Positions 20,003 through 29,900 of a stretch of 64,000 nucleotides of DNA are shown here, one piece after another. The stretch lies in NCBI RefSeq assembly GCF_024129865.1, contig NZ_JAMYFE010000075.1, positions 1 through 64,000 on the forward strand, read 5' to 3'. The notes beneath the pieces were generated by a model. The model was not told the origin of the DNA. It saw nothing but the letters and a program-made list of their open reading frames with translations, and ran no database searches. A program made the translations under genes and the position numbers. How positions within the stretch are numbered: position 1 is the stretch's first letter; the number at the start of each line of letters is the position of its first letter. Origin of the DNA: Stieleria tagensis (lineage in GTDB: Bacteria > Planctomycetota > Planctomycetia > Pirellulales > Pirellulaceae).

Positions 20003-20757
20003 TCGACCGGTTCCATCCGGGCGGGCAAGAAAGGCTGCATCCTAGGCGTCGAACCGAGGATTGCTTGGATGTATCGGTTGATCAACCCACGCAGCTCACG
20101 ATAAACCGTCGCCGGAACCGTGATCGGCAATCGAGTGTGCGGGGCGAGCAACCGTTCCAAGTGCTCAAGAGAGTCGCGTCCGATGGTCAATAGGCTTTGC
20201 TGTCGCGATCGACACTGGTGGCAGACGACGCCGCCGGCGATCGGGGCAAAGGCGATTCGAGGGGTGTTGTCGATCGGTCGGCCGCAATCCACACAGCCGC
20301 GGGTGGCCGGTGCATGGCCGAGCAATCGTAGTGCGGCGGTGTCAAACCCTAGCACTGCGAGCGCAGGATGACCGCTGCCATCGACCTGCCCGAGTGTTTC
20401 GAGCGTCAGATCGTACAGCCCGGGGTGCGGGTCGTGGTTGTCAGTCAAAAGTCGAAGCATTTCGGCGATGTAGTAGCCCGCGTAGACTCGTTCCAGCGAT
20501 TTTTCGGCTCCGCGAAAACGTCGCTGAAGCTTTGCCTCGGTCAACAGATCGAGCGCATCGGAGGATTTCCGAATCAGCACTACACGACAGACAGCCAGCA
20601 GGTCAAGCGAACCTTCGAAGGAGCTCTTGGGGCGGCGGGCACCTTTGGCCAGCGCCGCAACCTGCCCAAAGTCCCTGGTCAACAGGGTGACAATCAGGCT
20701 GGTTTCGCTGAATTCGATCGTCCGCAGCACCACCGCGGTGGTTTGCTCGGCAGCCAT
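19999..20757 (-). CDS. recO: DNA repair protein RecO
   Basis: RecO helps load RecA onto SSB-coated DNA at gaps. The 252-residue protein has an N-terminal OB-fold (TAVVLRTIEFSETSLIVTLLT, FGQVAALAKGARRP) and a helical C-terminal part with a four-cysteine zinc site, CVDCG near residue 157 and CHQC near 180. Length is normal for the family. Its start codon directly follows the stop of the small TPR gene, and its end overlaps the BamD-like gene by 4 bp, so all belong to one operon. Confidence 0.93.
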   Translation of the reverse strand: MAAEQTTAVVLRTIEFSETSLIVTLLTRDFGQVAALAKGARRPKSSFEGSLDLLAVCRVVLIRKSSDALDLLTEAKLQRRFRGAEKSLERVYAGYYIAEMLRLLTDNHDPHPGLYDLTLETLGQVDGSGHPALAVLGFDTAALRLLGHAPATRGCVDCGRPIDNTPRIAFAPIAGGVVCHQCRSRQQSLLTIGRDSLEHLERLLAPHTRLPITVPATVYRELRGLINRYIQAILGSTPRMQPFLPARMEPVE

Positions 20758-21093
20758 CTACAGTTCGTCGTCTTGCTCGCCGAATTCGCCCAGCGATGCC
20801 AATAACTCGCTCATTTCCGCGGCGGCGTGGGCATCGTTTTGCAGTCGTGCCTGGTCGATTCCGTCGCGCAGTTGGGTTCGGGCCTGGTCGATTTTTCCCA
20901 GATCCACCAGTTGCTGCGCCGCCATGAAAAATGCCGGCACGTAGGGTGGAGTATCACGCGTTAAATCAGCCAATTTTTCCAGACTTGCACTGTGGTCCCC
21001 TTCGCTCCGCAACTCCATTGCCAAACTGTAACGCAGGAAGGTATCGCTGGGATCATCGGCGAGCATCGCCAGAATTTTTTCTTTTCTTGACAT
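20758..21093 (-). CDS. small TPR-like protein
   Basis: A 111-residue protein made of two or three TPR-like helix pairs (DPSDTFLRYSLAMELRSEGD, PPYVPAFFMAAQQLVDLGKIDQA, split here as seen motifs). No signal peptide, so it is probably cytoplasmic. ATG 21093 leaves a 2-bp gap to the preceding GNAT gene; an in-frame ATG at 21114 would overlap it by 19 bp. recO begins immediately after the stop codon. Similar short TPR proteins next to recO appear in planctomycetes, but I cannot name a function. Confidence 0.7.
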   Translation of the reverse strand: MSRKEKILAMLADDPSDTFLRYSLAMELRSEGDHSASLEKLADLTRDTPPYVPAFFMAAQQLVDLGKIDQARTQLRDGIDQARLQNDAHAAAEMSELLASLGEFGEQDDEL

Positions 21094-21095
21094 CG

Positions 21096-22049
21096 CTAAA
21101 TTGATTTTCTCCATCGCTGGCCGCGTTGCACTTCATTGAACTGCAATGCGATCAACTGTTCTTGAAGTTGCGTGTATTCGTCGTTGATCACTGTTTCGAC
21201 GCGAAAGATGCAGCGGGTGGCCATGGTTTGAATCAGAGCGGCCACCAAAAACGTTTCTGCCGAGGTCAGTTGTTCGGCCGTTTCCGTCGGCGAAAGATCC
21301 AGAATTGCTTCGGCACAGCTCATCACCTGCGCTTCCGGATCGCTTAACCAAAGCCGGACGTTCGCCAATCGATCTCCGTTGCGGTGGTTGATCAATTGGT
21401 GATGTTCGATATCCAAATGGGACATTGCCGATGCATAGCGACCCTGTTGGGGAACGACAAATGAGCGTTCGGCGCGCGTGGTACGGCGAAATTGCATCAT
21501 TTCCCGGCTGACCGGAGGCCGGTAGGGTGCCGTGGTCGCCACCATCCGCTGGAAACTTGCTTCCGGCGAATAACCATGTCGACTGAGCAGTGAGGATGCG
21601 CGCACGTCATCGTCCGGAATTCCGATGCCGTGGCCGACCGGTGCCAGCCCGACATAGCCGCATTGTTGATCACGCAGTGGACCGGCGACGATCTCGGTGC
21701 AGCCATTTTCTCGAATCCGCTGATGGGCAGCCGCTAGCAGATCGTCGCAGCAACCCAGCCCTTGATGGGTGAAACAGATTGCCGACAGAACCGCCACATT
21801 GCTCGACGGTCGGCTTTCCCAATCATCGCCAGCGACTCCGGGACGGCTGAAATGACACCAGGCTTCGACACGACCATCGACGGTGGCAACCAACATCTCA
21901 TTCGACGAAAAAAACGTTCGCGACAGAATCGCACGTTCGATGATCGTCGAACTGATCTGCGGGGGCGATTCTGCCGCCGTCCAGTGTTCGCTCCAGACGC
22001 GGGCGATTCCCGGTAAATCAGCATTACAAAAGTCGCGGATTTCGCTCAT
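21096..22049 (-). CDS. GNAT-like acetyltransferase
   Basis: The 317-residue protein begins MSEIRDFCNADLPGIARVW, the usual first strand and helix of a GNAT N-acetyltransferase. It continues with MLVATVDGRVEAWCHF, then SAICFTHQGLGCCDDLLAAA where the acetyl-CoA loop is expected (normally Q/RxxGxG/A; here HQGLGCC). The second half is less clear and may be a second, degenerate GNAT domain. It is the first gene of the recO-folP operon, and 150 bp separate it from the divergent oxidase gene. Substrate unknown. Confidence 0.62.
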   Translation of the reverse strand: MSEIRDFCNADLPGIARVWSEHWTAAESPPQISSTIIERAILSRTFFSSNEMLVATVDGRVEAWCHFSRPGVAGDDWESRPSSNVAVLSAICFTHQGLGCCDDLLAAAHQRIRENGCTEIVAGPLRDQQCGYVGLAPVGHGIGIPDDDVRASSLLSRHGYSPEASFQRMVATTAPYRPPVSREMMQFRRTTRAERSFVVPQQGRYASAMSHLDIEHHQLINHRNGDRLANVRLWLSDPEAQVMSCAEAILDLSPTETAEQLTSAETFLVAALIQTMATRCIFRVETVINDEYTQLQEQLIALQFNEVQRGQRWRKSI

Positions 22050-22202
22050 CTCGCTGGTTGTTTCGGCTTGTATCGTAAACGGTCGTTCTCGTCGGCAGCG
22101 TCAACCTATAAAGTGAGGGTGACGGGTCGATCAGCATACCGGGGAACGGCCCCTGTGGTTACCGCCAGCAAAAAGTTCTTTCGCAGCAGCGCGACGCAAT
22201 CG

Positions 22203-22838
22203 ATGGCTTCGCATCATACACCCACAACCGCTTTGTCCGATTCGGGCCCCCCACAGCGCCCCGTGCTGCCGGCAGATCGCCGCGTCCAACAAGGGGGGTG
22301 GCTGTTTCTGTTGTCGCTGTTGATTTTCTTTTTGACCAGCATTGTGCTGTATGCCCTGTACGCCTACTCGCGTCGCAGTGAGATCCAGAGCCAATTACCA
22401 CTGCCCAAAGCGTTTTTGGTCAGCACGATTTGCTTGGTCATGGTCAGTTTGATGGTTCACACGGCGACCCAGTGGGTGCGGCGAGATCGATTTCGTGCCA
22501 CCGCCTGGATGCTCGGCGGCGCGGCGGCAGCGGCCACCCTGTTCACGCTCGTTCAATGTTTCGCTCTCAGCGAAATCATGCTCGGCCCAGCGACTTTTTA
22601 TGGCCCGGGCAAAGGCGTTGCCGGGATGGTAGTGGTGCTGGCTATCTTGCACGCCCTGCACGTCTTGGGCGGAATTGTCGCATTGGGCATCGTCGCCTGG
22701 GGCGCGGTGTGGGGACGTTACGATCATGAACGGCACTGGCCGGTTGATTTCGCGGCCCACTACTGGCACTTCTTGGATCTGGTTTGGATCGCAATGATCG
22801 CGACTTTCTGGATGACCACCGGCGGATTTGGCTGGTAA
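22203..22838 (+). CDS. cytochrome c oxidase subunit III-like protein
   Basis: A 211-residue membrane protein with five predicted transmembrane helices. The motifs HALHVLGGIVALG and HYWHFLDLVWIAM near the end are diagnostic for heme-copper oxidase subunit III. The first 35 residues are a hydrophilic tail (MASHHTPTTALSDSG). Subunits I and II are not in the window, so this is either an orphan subunit or a split locus. ATG 22203 was chosen because the upstream extension to 22068 is basic and unlike the family; no clear ribosome binding site is seen. Confidence 0.85.
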   Translation: MASHHTPTTALSDSGPPQRPVLPADRRVQQGGWLFLLSLLIFFLTSIVLYALYAYSRRSEIQSQLPLPKAFLVSTICLVMVSLMVHTATQWVRRDRFRATAWMLGGAAAAATLFTLVQCFALSEIMLGPATFYGPGKGVAGMVVVLAILHALHVLGGIVALGIVAWGAVWGRYDHERHWPVDFAAHYWHFLDLVWIAMIATFWMTTGGFGW

Positions 22839-22860
22839 GGCAGACGACTTCGTCTTTACG
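22835..22860 (+). terminator. possible terminator hairpin after the oxidase gene
   Basis: GTAA...AGACGA-CT-TCGTCT-TTAC forms a short hairpin directly at the stop codon of the subunit III gene. There is no clear U-tract, so the role is uncertain. Confidence 0.3.
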
Positions 22861-22961
22861 CCGCCGCAACCGGTCACGTAGACTCGCCGCTCAATGGATG
22901 GAGCATTTCAACGGGTACGGCACGACGCGTCTGTACCTGCACGAGCCACAGGAAGGGCCAA

Positions 22962-24554
22962 ATGTATCGCTGGTTACTTTGCTATCGTTATCTGAAAACG
23001 CGTTACATCGCGCTGGCATCCATCATCAGCGTCACGCTGGGTGTGGCCACGTTGATTGTCGTCAATTCCGTGATGAGCGGATTTGCATCCGAGATGCACG
23101 AGCGACTGCATGGATTGGCGTCGGACATCATGATCGATTGTCATGCGACCGGTGGCATGCCCGATCCCGAGGGCCACCTGCGGGAGATCCGAAAGGTATG
23201 TGGTCCGGCCATTGTGGGCGCGTCGGTCAGCGTCAGCGTGCCATCGATGTTGGGGATTGAACGAAACGGTCAACAGATCGGTCGTCATGTCAATTTGATC
23301 GGACTGGACGCCAAGTCGTATGAGAAAGTCAGCGACTTTGGAAAATACCTGATGCATCCGGAAAACCAGAAAGCCGCCAGTTTCGAACTTCGCGAATCCG
23401 GCTATGCACCCGACCGCAAAGAATTGCTGGATGCCGGTTGGACGCACCGCCGTCGCCAAGTCCAGCAGCAACGTCAACTAGACGAATACATGGCCGAAGA
23501 CCGCCGCTTGATGGCTGAAATGCGCCGTCAAGCCGGCGGCGAAATGCCTGCTGAAGAATCCACCGACGACGAATCCGCCATCGAAGCCGCGAGCGGGCCG
23601 TCGATGGGACCGATGTTTTCCGATGAATTGCTCGCGAGTTCCGAGGGAGCTTTGCCGGCTAGCATTGATCCGATGAAGGAACAGTTTCCGGGGATCATTC
23701 TGGGCATCTCAACGTGCAGTGTTCGCACACGCGATTCCGATGGCGAAGTCTGTGACGTGTACTATGCGAAGCCCGGCGACGATGTGCGGATGATTTTCCC
23801 GAATGCCGCCAACGACACCAAAGTCGTCAACCAAAAATTCACTGTCGTCGATCTTTATGAATCGGGAATGAGCGAATACGACAGCACGTTTGCTTTCGTG
23901 CGATTGGACCAACTGCAAGAATTCCGGGGCATGATCGATCCCAAAACCGGAGTTCGCAGTGTCACTACGATTCAATTGAAACTGGCCGAGGGCAGCGATT
24001 TGAATGCCGTCCGCGATGCGCTGCGGAAACGATTCCCTCCGGAACTCTACGCCTACAACGTACAAACCTGGCGTGACTTGCAAGGGCCACTGCTATCGGC
24101 GGTCCGCTTGGAAACCATGATCCTGAATATCCTGTTGTTCTTGATCATCGCGGTTGCGGGCTTCGGCATTCTGGCGACGTTCTTCATGATCGTGGTCGAA
24201 AAAACACGTGACATTGGCACGCTCAAAGCATTGGGCGCGTCCGGAAAAGGCGTCAGCAGCATCTTCATGACCTATGGCCTGTTGTTGGGCTTTGTCGGCA
24301 GCGGTGCGGGGTTGATCGGCGGGTTGATATTCGTCGACAACATCAACTGGATCGCCGGTCTGATCGAACGAATCACTGGCCAGGAAGTGTTCGACCCGAC
24401 GGTTTACTACTTCACAGAAATCCCAACCATTGTGGAACCGTTCACCTTGGTATGGGTGATGTTAGGTGCCGTCGGAATCGCCGTGTTGGCAAGCGTCTTG
24501 CCGGCCATCCGAGCCGCCCGTCTGCACCCGGTTCAAGCGCTTCGTTTTGAGTGA
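22962..24554 (+). CDS. LolC/LolE-like ABC permease (MacB/FtsX type)
   Basis: A 530-residue inner-membrane permease. One transmembrane helix is at residues 15-38 (ALASIISVTLGVATLIVVNSV), then a large periplasmic domain, then three helices in the C-terminal FtsX domain (LNILLFLIIAVAGFGILATFF, FMTYGLLLGFVGSGAGLIGG, FTLVWVMLGAVGIAVLASVLP). The end AIRAARLHPVQALRFE is typical of LolC/E. A charged, Gln/Glu/Met-rich stretch at about 165-230 (RRRQVQQQRQLDEYMAEDRR) looks like an inserted coiled coil. The start has a strong AGGAAGG site. Paired with the LolD-like ATPase that follows. Confidence 0.88.
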   Translation: MYRWLLCYRYLKTRYIALASIISVTLGVATLIVVNSVMSGFASEMHERLHGLASDIMIDCHATGGMPDPEGHLREIRKVCGPAIVGASVSVSVPSMLGIERNGQQIGRHVNLIGLDAKSYEKVSDFGKYLMHPENQKAASFELRESGYAPDRKELLDAGWTHRRRQVQQQRQLDEYMAEDRRLMAEMRRQAGGEMPAEESTDDESAIEAASGPSMGPMFSDELLASSEGALPASIDPMKEQFPGIILGISTCSVRTRDSDGEVCDVYYAKPGDDVRMIFPNAANDTKVVNQKFTVVDLYESGMSEYDSTFAFVRLDQLQEFRGMIDPKTGVRSVTTIQLKLAEGSDLNAVRDALRKRFPPELYAYNVQTWRDLQGPLLSAVRLETMILNILLFLIIAVAGFGILATFFMIVVEKTRDIGTLKALGASGKGVSSIFMTYGLLLGFVGSGAGLIGGLIFVDNINWIAGLIERITGQEVFDPTVYYFTEIPTIVEPFTLVWVMLGAVGIAVLASVLPAIRAARLHPVQALRFE

Positions 24555-24661
24555 ACCACCAAGTGAATCGAGCGTCGCCGCCAACACCGGTAACGACGCC
24601 CGATGCTTGCCTAGCCTGTCCGCCAATCATTGTTCCCCCTCGTTATTTAGCGAACCCCACG

Positions 24662-25405
24662 ATGTCGTCACCAATCGTTCTGGCCGCAAACGGATTGAAA
24701 AAAAGCTATCACAAAGACCGGATCGATGTACCGGTCCTGCGTGGTGTGGATTTGGAAGTCCGAGAAGGTGAAGTCACGGCGTTGGTCGGTCGAAGTGGCA
24801 GCGGTAAAAGCACGTTGATGCATTTATTGGCGACGCTCGATCGTCCGGACGAAGGCGAAGTGTTGTTTCGGGGAACGCGGATCGATAACGCACCGCGTGC
24901 GACTCGCGATCGCTACCGCAACCGTGACATCGGCGTGATCTTTCAGTTCTATTTTCTATTGCCAGAACTCTCGGCAATCGAAAATGTGCTGGCGCCGGCA
25001 ATGATCGGCAAAAGTGTTTGGAGCTACTTGAAATCACGCAACGAATACCGGCGCCGAGCCGAAGCGATGTTGGACCGAGTCGGGCTGCTGCATCGTGCCA
25101 AACATCGCCCGAGTGAAATGAGTGGCGGTGAAATGCAACGTGTTGCCATCGCGCGTGCCTTGATGACCGACCCGACATTGCTATTGGCCGATGAACCAAC
25201 TGGCAATTTGGATACCGAAACCGGGAAAGAGATTCTGCAGCTATTGACCGAGCTGAATCAGAACGACTCGCTGACGATTCTGATGATCACACACGACGAC
25301 GAAATCGCGGCGGGTGCCGATGTCCTGTGGCGAATGAAAGATGGATTGATCGAGACCCAACAGAGTGCCCGTAACGAACCCCTGCTAGCAACTAGCGCGG
25401 CATGA
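24662..25405 (+). CDS. LolD-like ABC ATPase
   Basis: A 247-residue ATPase with Walker A GRSGSGKS (residues 43-50), Q loop [17 protein letters not shown], signature [15 protein letters not shown], Walker B LLLADEP and D loop TGNLDTETG. This matches the LolD/MacB group that drives lipoprotein release or related mechanotransmission with an FtsX-type permease, here the gene just upstream. ATG 24662 gives the family N-terminus. A GTG at 24551 overlaps the permease stop and would add 37 poorly conserved residues, so coupled translation from there is possible. Confidence 0.9.
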   Translation: MSSPIVLAANGLKKSYHKDRIDVPVLRGVDLEVREGEVTALVGRSGSGKSTLMHLLATLDRPDEGEVLFRGTRIDNAPRATRDRYRNRDIGVIFQFYFLLPELSAIENVLAPAMIGKSVWSYLKSRNEYRRRAEAMLDRVGLLHRAKHRPSEMSGGEMQRVAIARALMTDPTLLLADEPTGNLDTETGKEILQLLTELNQNDSLTILMITHDDEIAAGADVLWRMKDGLIETQQSARNEPLLATSAA

Positions 25406-25656
25406 ATGTGGTCCGCAACCGCTGCTGGAATCGTTGGCGATTGTCGATCAGGTCGTGAATTCTGGCCGCGGCCAGACGCATCGGTTTTGAAGTGGCGCAT
25501 TTGCCAGCCGGGAGAGAGGCTGAGTTTTTAATTTCGTTGCCACCCACCTTCATCAAACTCAATCAAAAGAGCGAGAGAGGTAGCTTTAGAAACCGCAACT
25601 TCGAAGCTCACGCGTCGGGCTATTAAAAACCGATGTCTGACGCGAAAGCGCCGGCT
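25406..25656. other. gap with family-A-like repeat remnants
   Basis: No gene is seen. The end (about 25590-25665) has fragments resembling the dispersed repeats: CTCACGCGTCGGGCTATTAA and CCGGCTTCAAACG. A short perfect palindrome CTGGCCGCGGCCAG lies near 25465. Confidence 0.4.
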
Positions 25657-25923
25657 TCAAACGTTGCTCAAACGGGGACCAGAAAATTCAGCCAAAATCG
25701 TTTCGATTTGGTGAAGTTGTTCGCTGGTGGTCGCCGTCAGGTCCAGAAACAGGATCTTTTGGCTGCCCAATTGGCACCAACCCGGTGACTGGTCATTCAG
25801 CACGACCTTGCGAACATCAAATCCCAATCGTTTTGCGGCGTTGATGGCACCCCCGAGTCGCTGGGCGACATTGGGTGGATCAATCTTTGCTGAGCGTGTG
25901 GAGTGGGGGGGCGCGGTCGGCAT
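25657..25923 (-). CDS. small conserved-looking hypothetical protein
   Basis: An 88-residue protein that I do not recognise. It reads as a real alpha/beta domain (NVAQRLGGAINAAKRLGFDVRKVVLND as helix-strand pieces, then ILFLDLTATTSEQLHQIE). ATG 25923 is preceded by GGAG at about 7 bp, a good ribosome binding site, so I prefer it to the frame opening at 26034. It is divergent from the NtrB-like kinase gene. Two cysteines or metal motifs are absent; function unknown. Confidence 0.6.
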   Translation of the reverse strand: MPTAPPHSTRSAKIDPPNVAQRLGGAINAAKRLGFDVRKVVLNDQSPGWCQLGSQKILFLDLTATTSEQLHQIETILAEFSGPRLSNV

Positions 25924-26076
25924 CTCATTCTCCGGAAACTTTTCCGATTGTGAGGGCCGCGGTTGGCACTGGCAAGCTTTGCCTGCGACCTTAGTCCAGG
26001 TGTAGCAAATCGTCTGATTACGACGATAGGCCATGCAGAGTCTTGATGTAACTGATCAGCCAACCCCACTGGCACT

Positions 26077-26913
26077 ATGAACGCACCCAACGTGATTTCA
26101 CCGGCGACGACCACGCCCGTTTCATCTGCTGCCCGTACATCCGATTCTGTTGCCGCCCCACTCCAGTCGGCCGCGCCACTGAGCGACGAACAGCAATACA
26201 TCCAATACTTGAAAGCTCAGTTGCGTCAGGCCCAGGCCATGGCCTCGCTGGGAGAACTGACCAGCACCGCGACGCACGAATTCAACAACGTGTTGATGAC
26301 GATTATCAACTACGCTCAGTTGGGAATCCGCAACCGGGACGATGCGTCACGGGACAAGGCGCTGGGCAAAATCCTGGAAGCATCGCAACGTGCGGCCAAG
26401 ATCACCGGAACCATTTTGGCGCAAGCCCGCAACCGCAGCGAATCGTTCGAACCGACCGATCTATGCGGCATCGTTGACGACACACTGGTGTTGCTCGAAC
26501 GAGAAATGAACAAGTATCGCGTCTCGGTGACGACGGAATTCGCTGCGGATGTTTCGCAGGCGATGGTCAGTGGAAATCAAATCCAACGCGTGTTGCTGAA
26601 CCTGTTGATCAACGCCCGACAAGCGATGGGTGAAGGCGGCAGCCTGTTGATCCGACTGCGCAACAGTGACGAAGCAGGATTTGTCGAATTGACAGTCCGT
26701 GACAGTGGATCTGGGATTCCCGCCGACACGCTGCCACACATCTTCGACTCATTTTTCTCCACCAAATCCGGTCCAGATGATTCGGGCAAGGGTGGCACGG
26801 GATTGGGACTGGCGGCGTGCAAAGAAATTGTCGACGCGCATGATGGAAAAATTCGTGTCGAAAGCAGTGTGGGAGTCGGCACCGCATTCATCATTCGACT
26901 GCCCAAAGCCTAG
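26077..26913 (+). CDS. soluble NtrB-like sensor histidine kinase
   Basis: A 278-residue kinase without membrane segments. A short N-terminal region and coiled coil (YIQYLKAQLRQAQAMASLGEL) lead to phospho-acceptor His67 in STATHEFNNVLMTI, the HPK4/NtrB-type H box. The ATPase domain has the N box (LLNLLINARQAM), G1 (RDSGSGIP), F box (IFDSFFSTK) and G2 (GGTGLGLAACKEIVDAHDG). No sensor domain is present, so it likely senses through partners. Its stop codon overlaps, tail to tail, the end of the kinase-tubulin gene. No response regulator is adjacent. Confidence 0.9.
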   Translation: MNAPNVISPATTTPVSSAARTSDSVAAPLQSAAPLSDEQQYIQYLKAQLRQAQAMASLGELTSTATHEFNNVLMTIINYAQLGIRNRDDASRDKALGKILEASQRAAKITGTILAQARNRSESFEPTDLCGIVDDTLVLLEREMNKYRVSVTTEFAADVSQAMVSGNQIQRVLLNLLINARQAMGEGGSLLIRLRNSDEAGFVELTVRDSGSGIPADTLPHIFDSFFSTKSGPDDSGKGGTGLGLAACKEIVDAHDGKIRVESSVGVGTAFIIRLPKA

Positions 26914-29900
26914 ATCCAATCGATATCACATCGAGTCGCCAGGCGGGCACTGATTTTGCCATCGTCGCCGGTCAGCGAATCGAGCCAGTCGATGACTTTC
27001 TGCAATTCGATCCCCTGGGCCTCGTGAACCAACATGGGCATCGAACAACGTGCCAGAATGGTGGTGATCGAGAGTTCGTTGTCGGCCGGCAACTGGGCTT
27101 CGAGTTCCAGTTGTTGTTGTTTGTCGCGACAAATCAAATACAACCGTTGTTGGCCACCACATTCCAGAAGCGACGGACGCGCCGCGGCCAAGGCGGCGGG
27201 TAACGTCAGGGCCGGGACACTACTGGCCACCGGCCAACAGTGGGTTTGAGTCATGCCAATCGTTTCCGCATGGCTTTCCTGGTACGTGGTTTTGCCGCTG
27301 TTTGCCGCTTCAGCCCGATCAGAATCGGGGTGTCCACCACCGCTCGGTAAGATCACCGATGTGCCGCGGACGTCGCGATCGGCACCGCTCGCCGAACCGA
27401 ATGCTCGCGTTTCGTCGCGATTTTCCAACCGCTGGTAAATCAGTTCCGCAGCCGTGCTGGTCAGTTGACTGATCAAGCTATCGGTGTCGACAGAACTGGG
27501 CGTGTGAACGGCGCGATACAACCATGTCATCACCATCTGGTCATGCAGTTGGTCTTCGATACTGGTCGAAAGATTGCTGGTCGACTTGTTCATCGATTTC
27601 CAAGGATCATCACTGTGTCCGATATCTTCGGTCAGCCGGCGAATCCCCAACGCAATTGTCTTGGACGCATTGGAATAGATTTTGGAACGTTCCACCAAAC
27701 TACCTAGCAACGACTGTGCGACAGATGCTGCGATGCGACAGGCGACGATTTGAACCAAATGGTTCCCACGTCGACAGGCATCAACAAGCATCGGATCGGT
27801 GGTCTGGTCACATCCGGGAAGATCGTCCTGTGACAATGTAAACGGATCGACGTCACTGTGATCGACCAATTTGCAGTGAAGCGTGCCGATGTGGGCGCGT
27901 AGTTTTTCCAAGCCGACCAGGGTCGAGGAAAGATCCAGACGCGAATCCTGCAATCGCAATGTGACTTCGCGGTCAATCTGGTTTGCGATTTGTTCCGCAG
28001 CGGATTGGGTTTGTTTGCTGTCGATCTGTTCGGTCAGCCATTTCAACAGATGGCTTGTCACCGCTCGATGGTCAGCCAGAACGGTCGGGTCGAGTGGCTG
28101 AAGTTGCTCCAAGATTCGCGCGTTCAGCTGGGACGATGTCTTGCCAAACCACAGGCGAATTTGCTGCTGCATGGCCGACACATCAAGCTTGCATCGTCGT
28201 CGCATCCGGTTACAAAACTCGGTTGCTGAGGCATCGGATTTTCGCGGATTACCCAACCAGCGCAACAACAGTGTCTTGATCAAATGCGGTGCCAGTTGGT
28301 TCGATTGACGTTGCCTGGGATCACCGATTTGAATGACGTTTAGCGAACGCAGTGTGGCCGACTGAGTCGTTGTCGGTGCGGTCTGCTGGCGACCGTTCTG
28401 GAACCATTTCCCGCACACCGAAGCGTCTTGCCACAGGTAATTCAGGACCGAATCGATCGGGTCGGGTGCACCGACGGATCGCGACTGTGCGATCAGATAG
28501 GTGTTGTGCAACGGGGTTCGGGCGGCCGGAACTCGGGGCCACCCTGGGCCGGGGTCACCGGGGTATCCGTTTTCCGGTTTCAAAAAATACGCCAGTTCTC
28601 GCACCGCCGATGTCGTGGAGTGCAATGCCAAGGGCCGGGCCGGATCGCCTTGGAAGCGATTGGTCGTCAACAGCGAGACGATGGCATCGTTTTCCATTGC
28701 CGATTCGTCTAGTAAATGGCGCAGCAAATAGACAACGTCCATGTACATCCCGCTGCCGCTGCCACCGGTCAACGATCCGACCACATAGATTTTTGGCGCG
28801 GCCCCCTCGGGCAACGCTGATTTGATTTCGTTCACCGCGGCCCGTAACGTCTCCATGACTTGGCGGCCATGGTCGACCAATGCCAACCTTCCCAGCGGGC
28901 GCATGCCACCGGTCACCGAATTGCGTGGCACGTTATAGATCCACCGACGCGAAATGGATCTCAGACGCTGTGTGCCGTTGTCACGATATTCCTGAGGGGT
29001 GCGGATGTGTGTGTGGACCGTTCGACAACGTGGTGCCAGGTCGGTCGGGGCCACTGTTTCGGCGCTACGAGTGGTCATCAGGTCCGTGTCGATCAAGACG
29101 CTGTGCAAGATCATCGGCGACACCGCGCCGGGTTCTTGGATTCGTTCACGCAGCTGATGCAAACAATTGGCGCCGGTGCCACCGAGTCCGACCACCAGCG
29201 TATGCGTCGGATGCGTTGGTGATGGCATTCCAGCGGCGCCCGTCAGCCTCGGCAGATTCTCAACGGGAGCACTCTCGGGCTGGCTAGACTTTGCCTCGGG
29301 CTGGGCGGCATGGACGGCAGGCTGGCCGTGAGAATGAAGCAGTTTGTTGACAAACTCGCTACAGCTTTCATAGCGGCGCTGCGGAGTCTTTTCCAACGCA
29401 CGCGCGACACTGGGCCGGTCGTATGACGGCAACGGGTTTAAATTCGGCGCATTATGAACGTGCTGAGTCGCCAGCTGTGCGATGGTGCGGCCGGTGAAAG
29501 GGCGCGTTCCGGTTAACAGTTCCTGATACATCACGGCCAAGCTGTACTGATCGCTGTACATGCTGGGGCGACCATCAAAGACTTCCGGTGGGGCATAGAT
29601 CGGAGTCAATCCGCCGACCAGACTGCATTCGACTTCACCCAAATCTTTGATCAATCCGAAATCGGCGACCTTCACACGTCCGCCGACGATCAACAGGTTC
29701 GCCGGTTTGATGTCCAAGTGCTGTAGTTTGTACAACTGGTGCAGGTAATCCAGCGCATCGGCGGTGTCTTTCATGTACCCCAGCAATGCATCTCGTGGAA
29801 TTCCGCTGGCGCCACGTTTCTGGTGTTGCTTGAGCACATCGTCCAGCGATCCTTCGGCCAATTCCGTCACGATCACCAACTGGTTTTCGATCAGTTCAAA

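Noticed and set aside
22068-22202. Longer start for the oxidase subunit III gene
   Set aside because: The added 45 residues are Arg/Ser-rich and unlike subunit III, and they run into the divergent promoter region.
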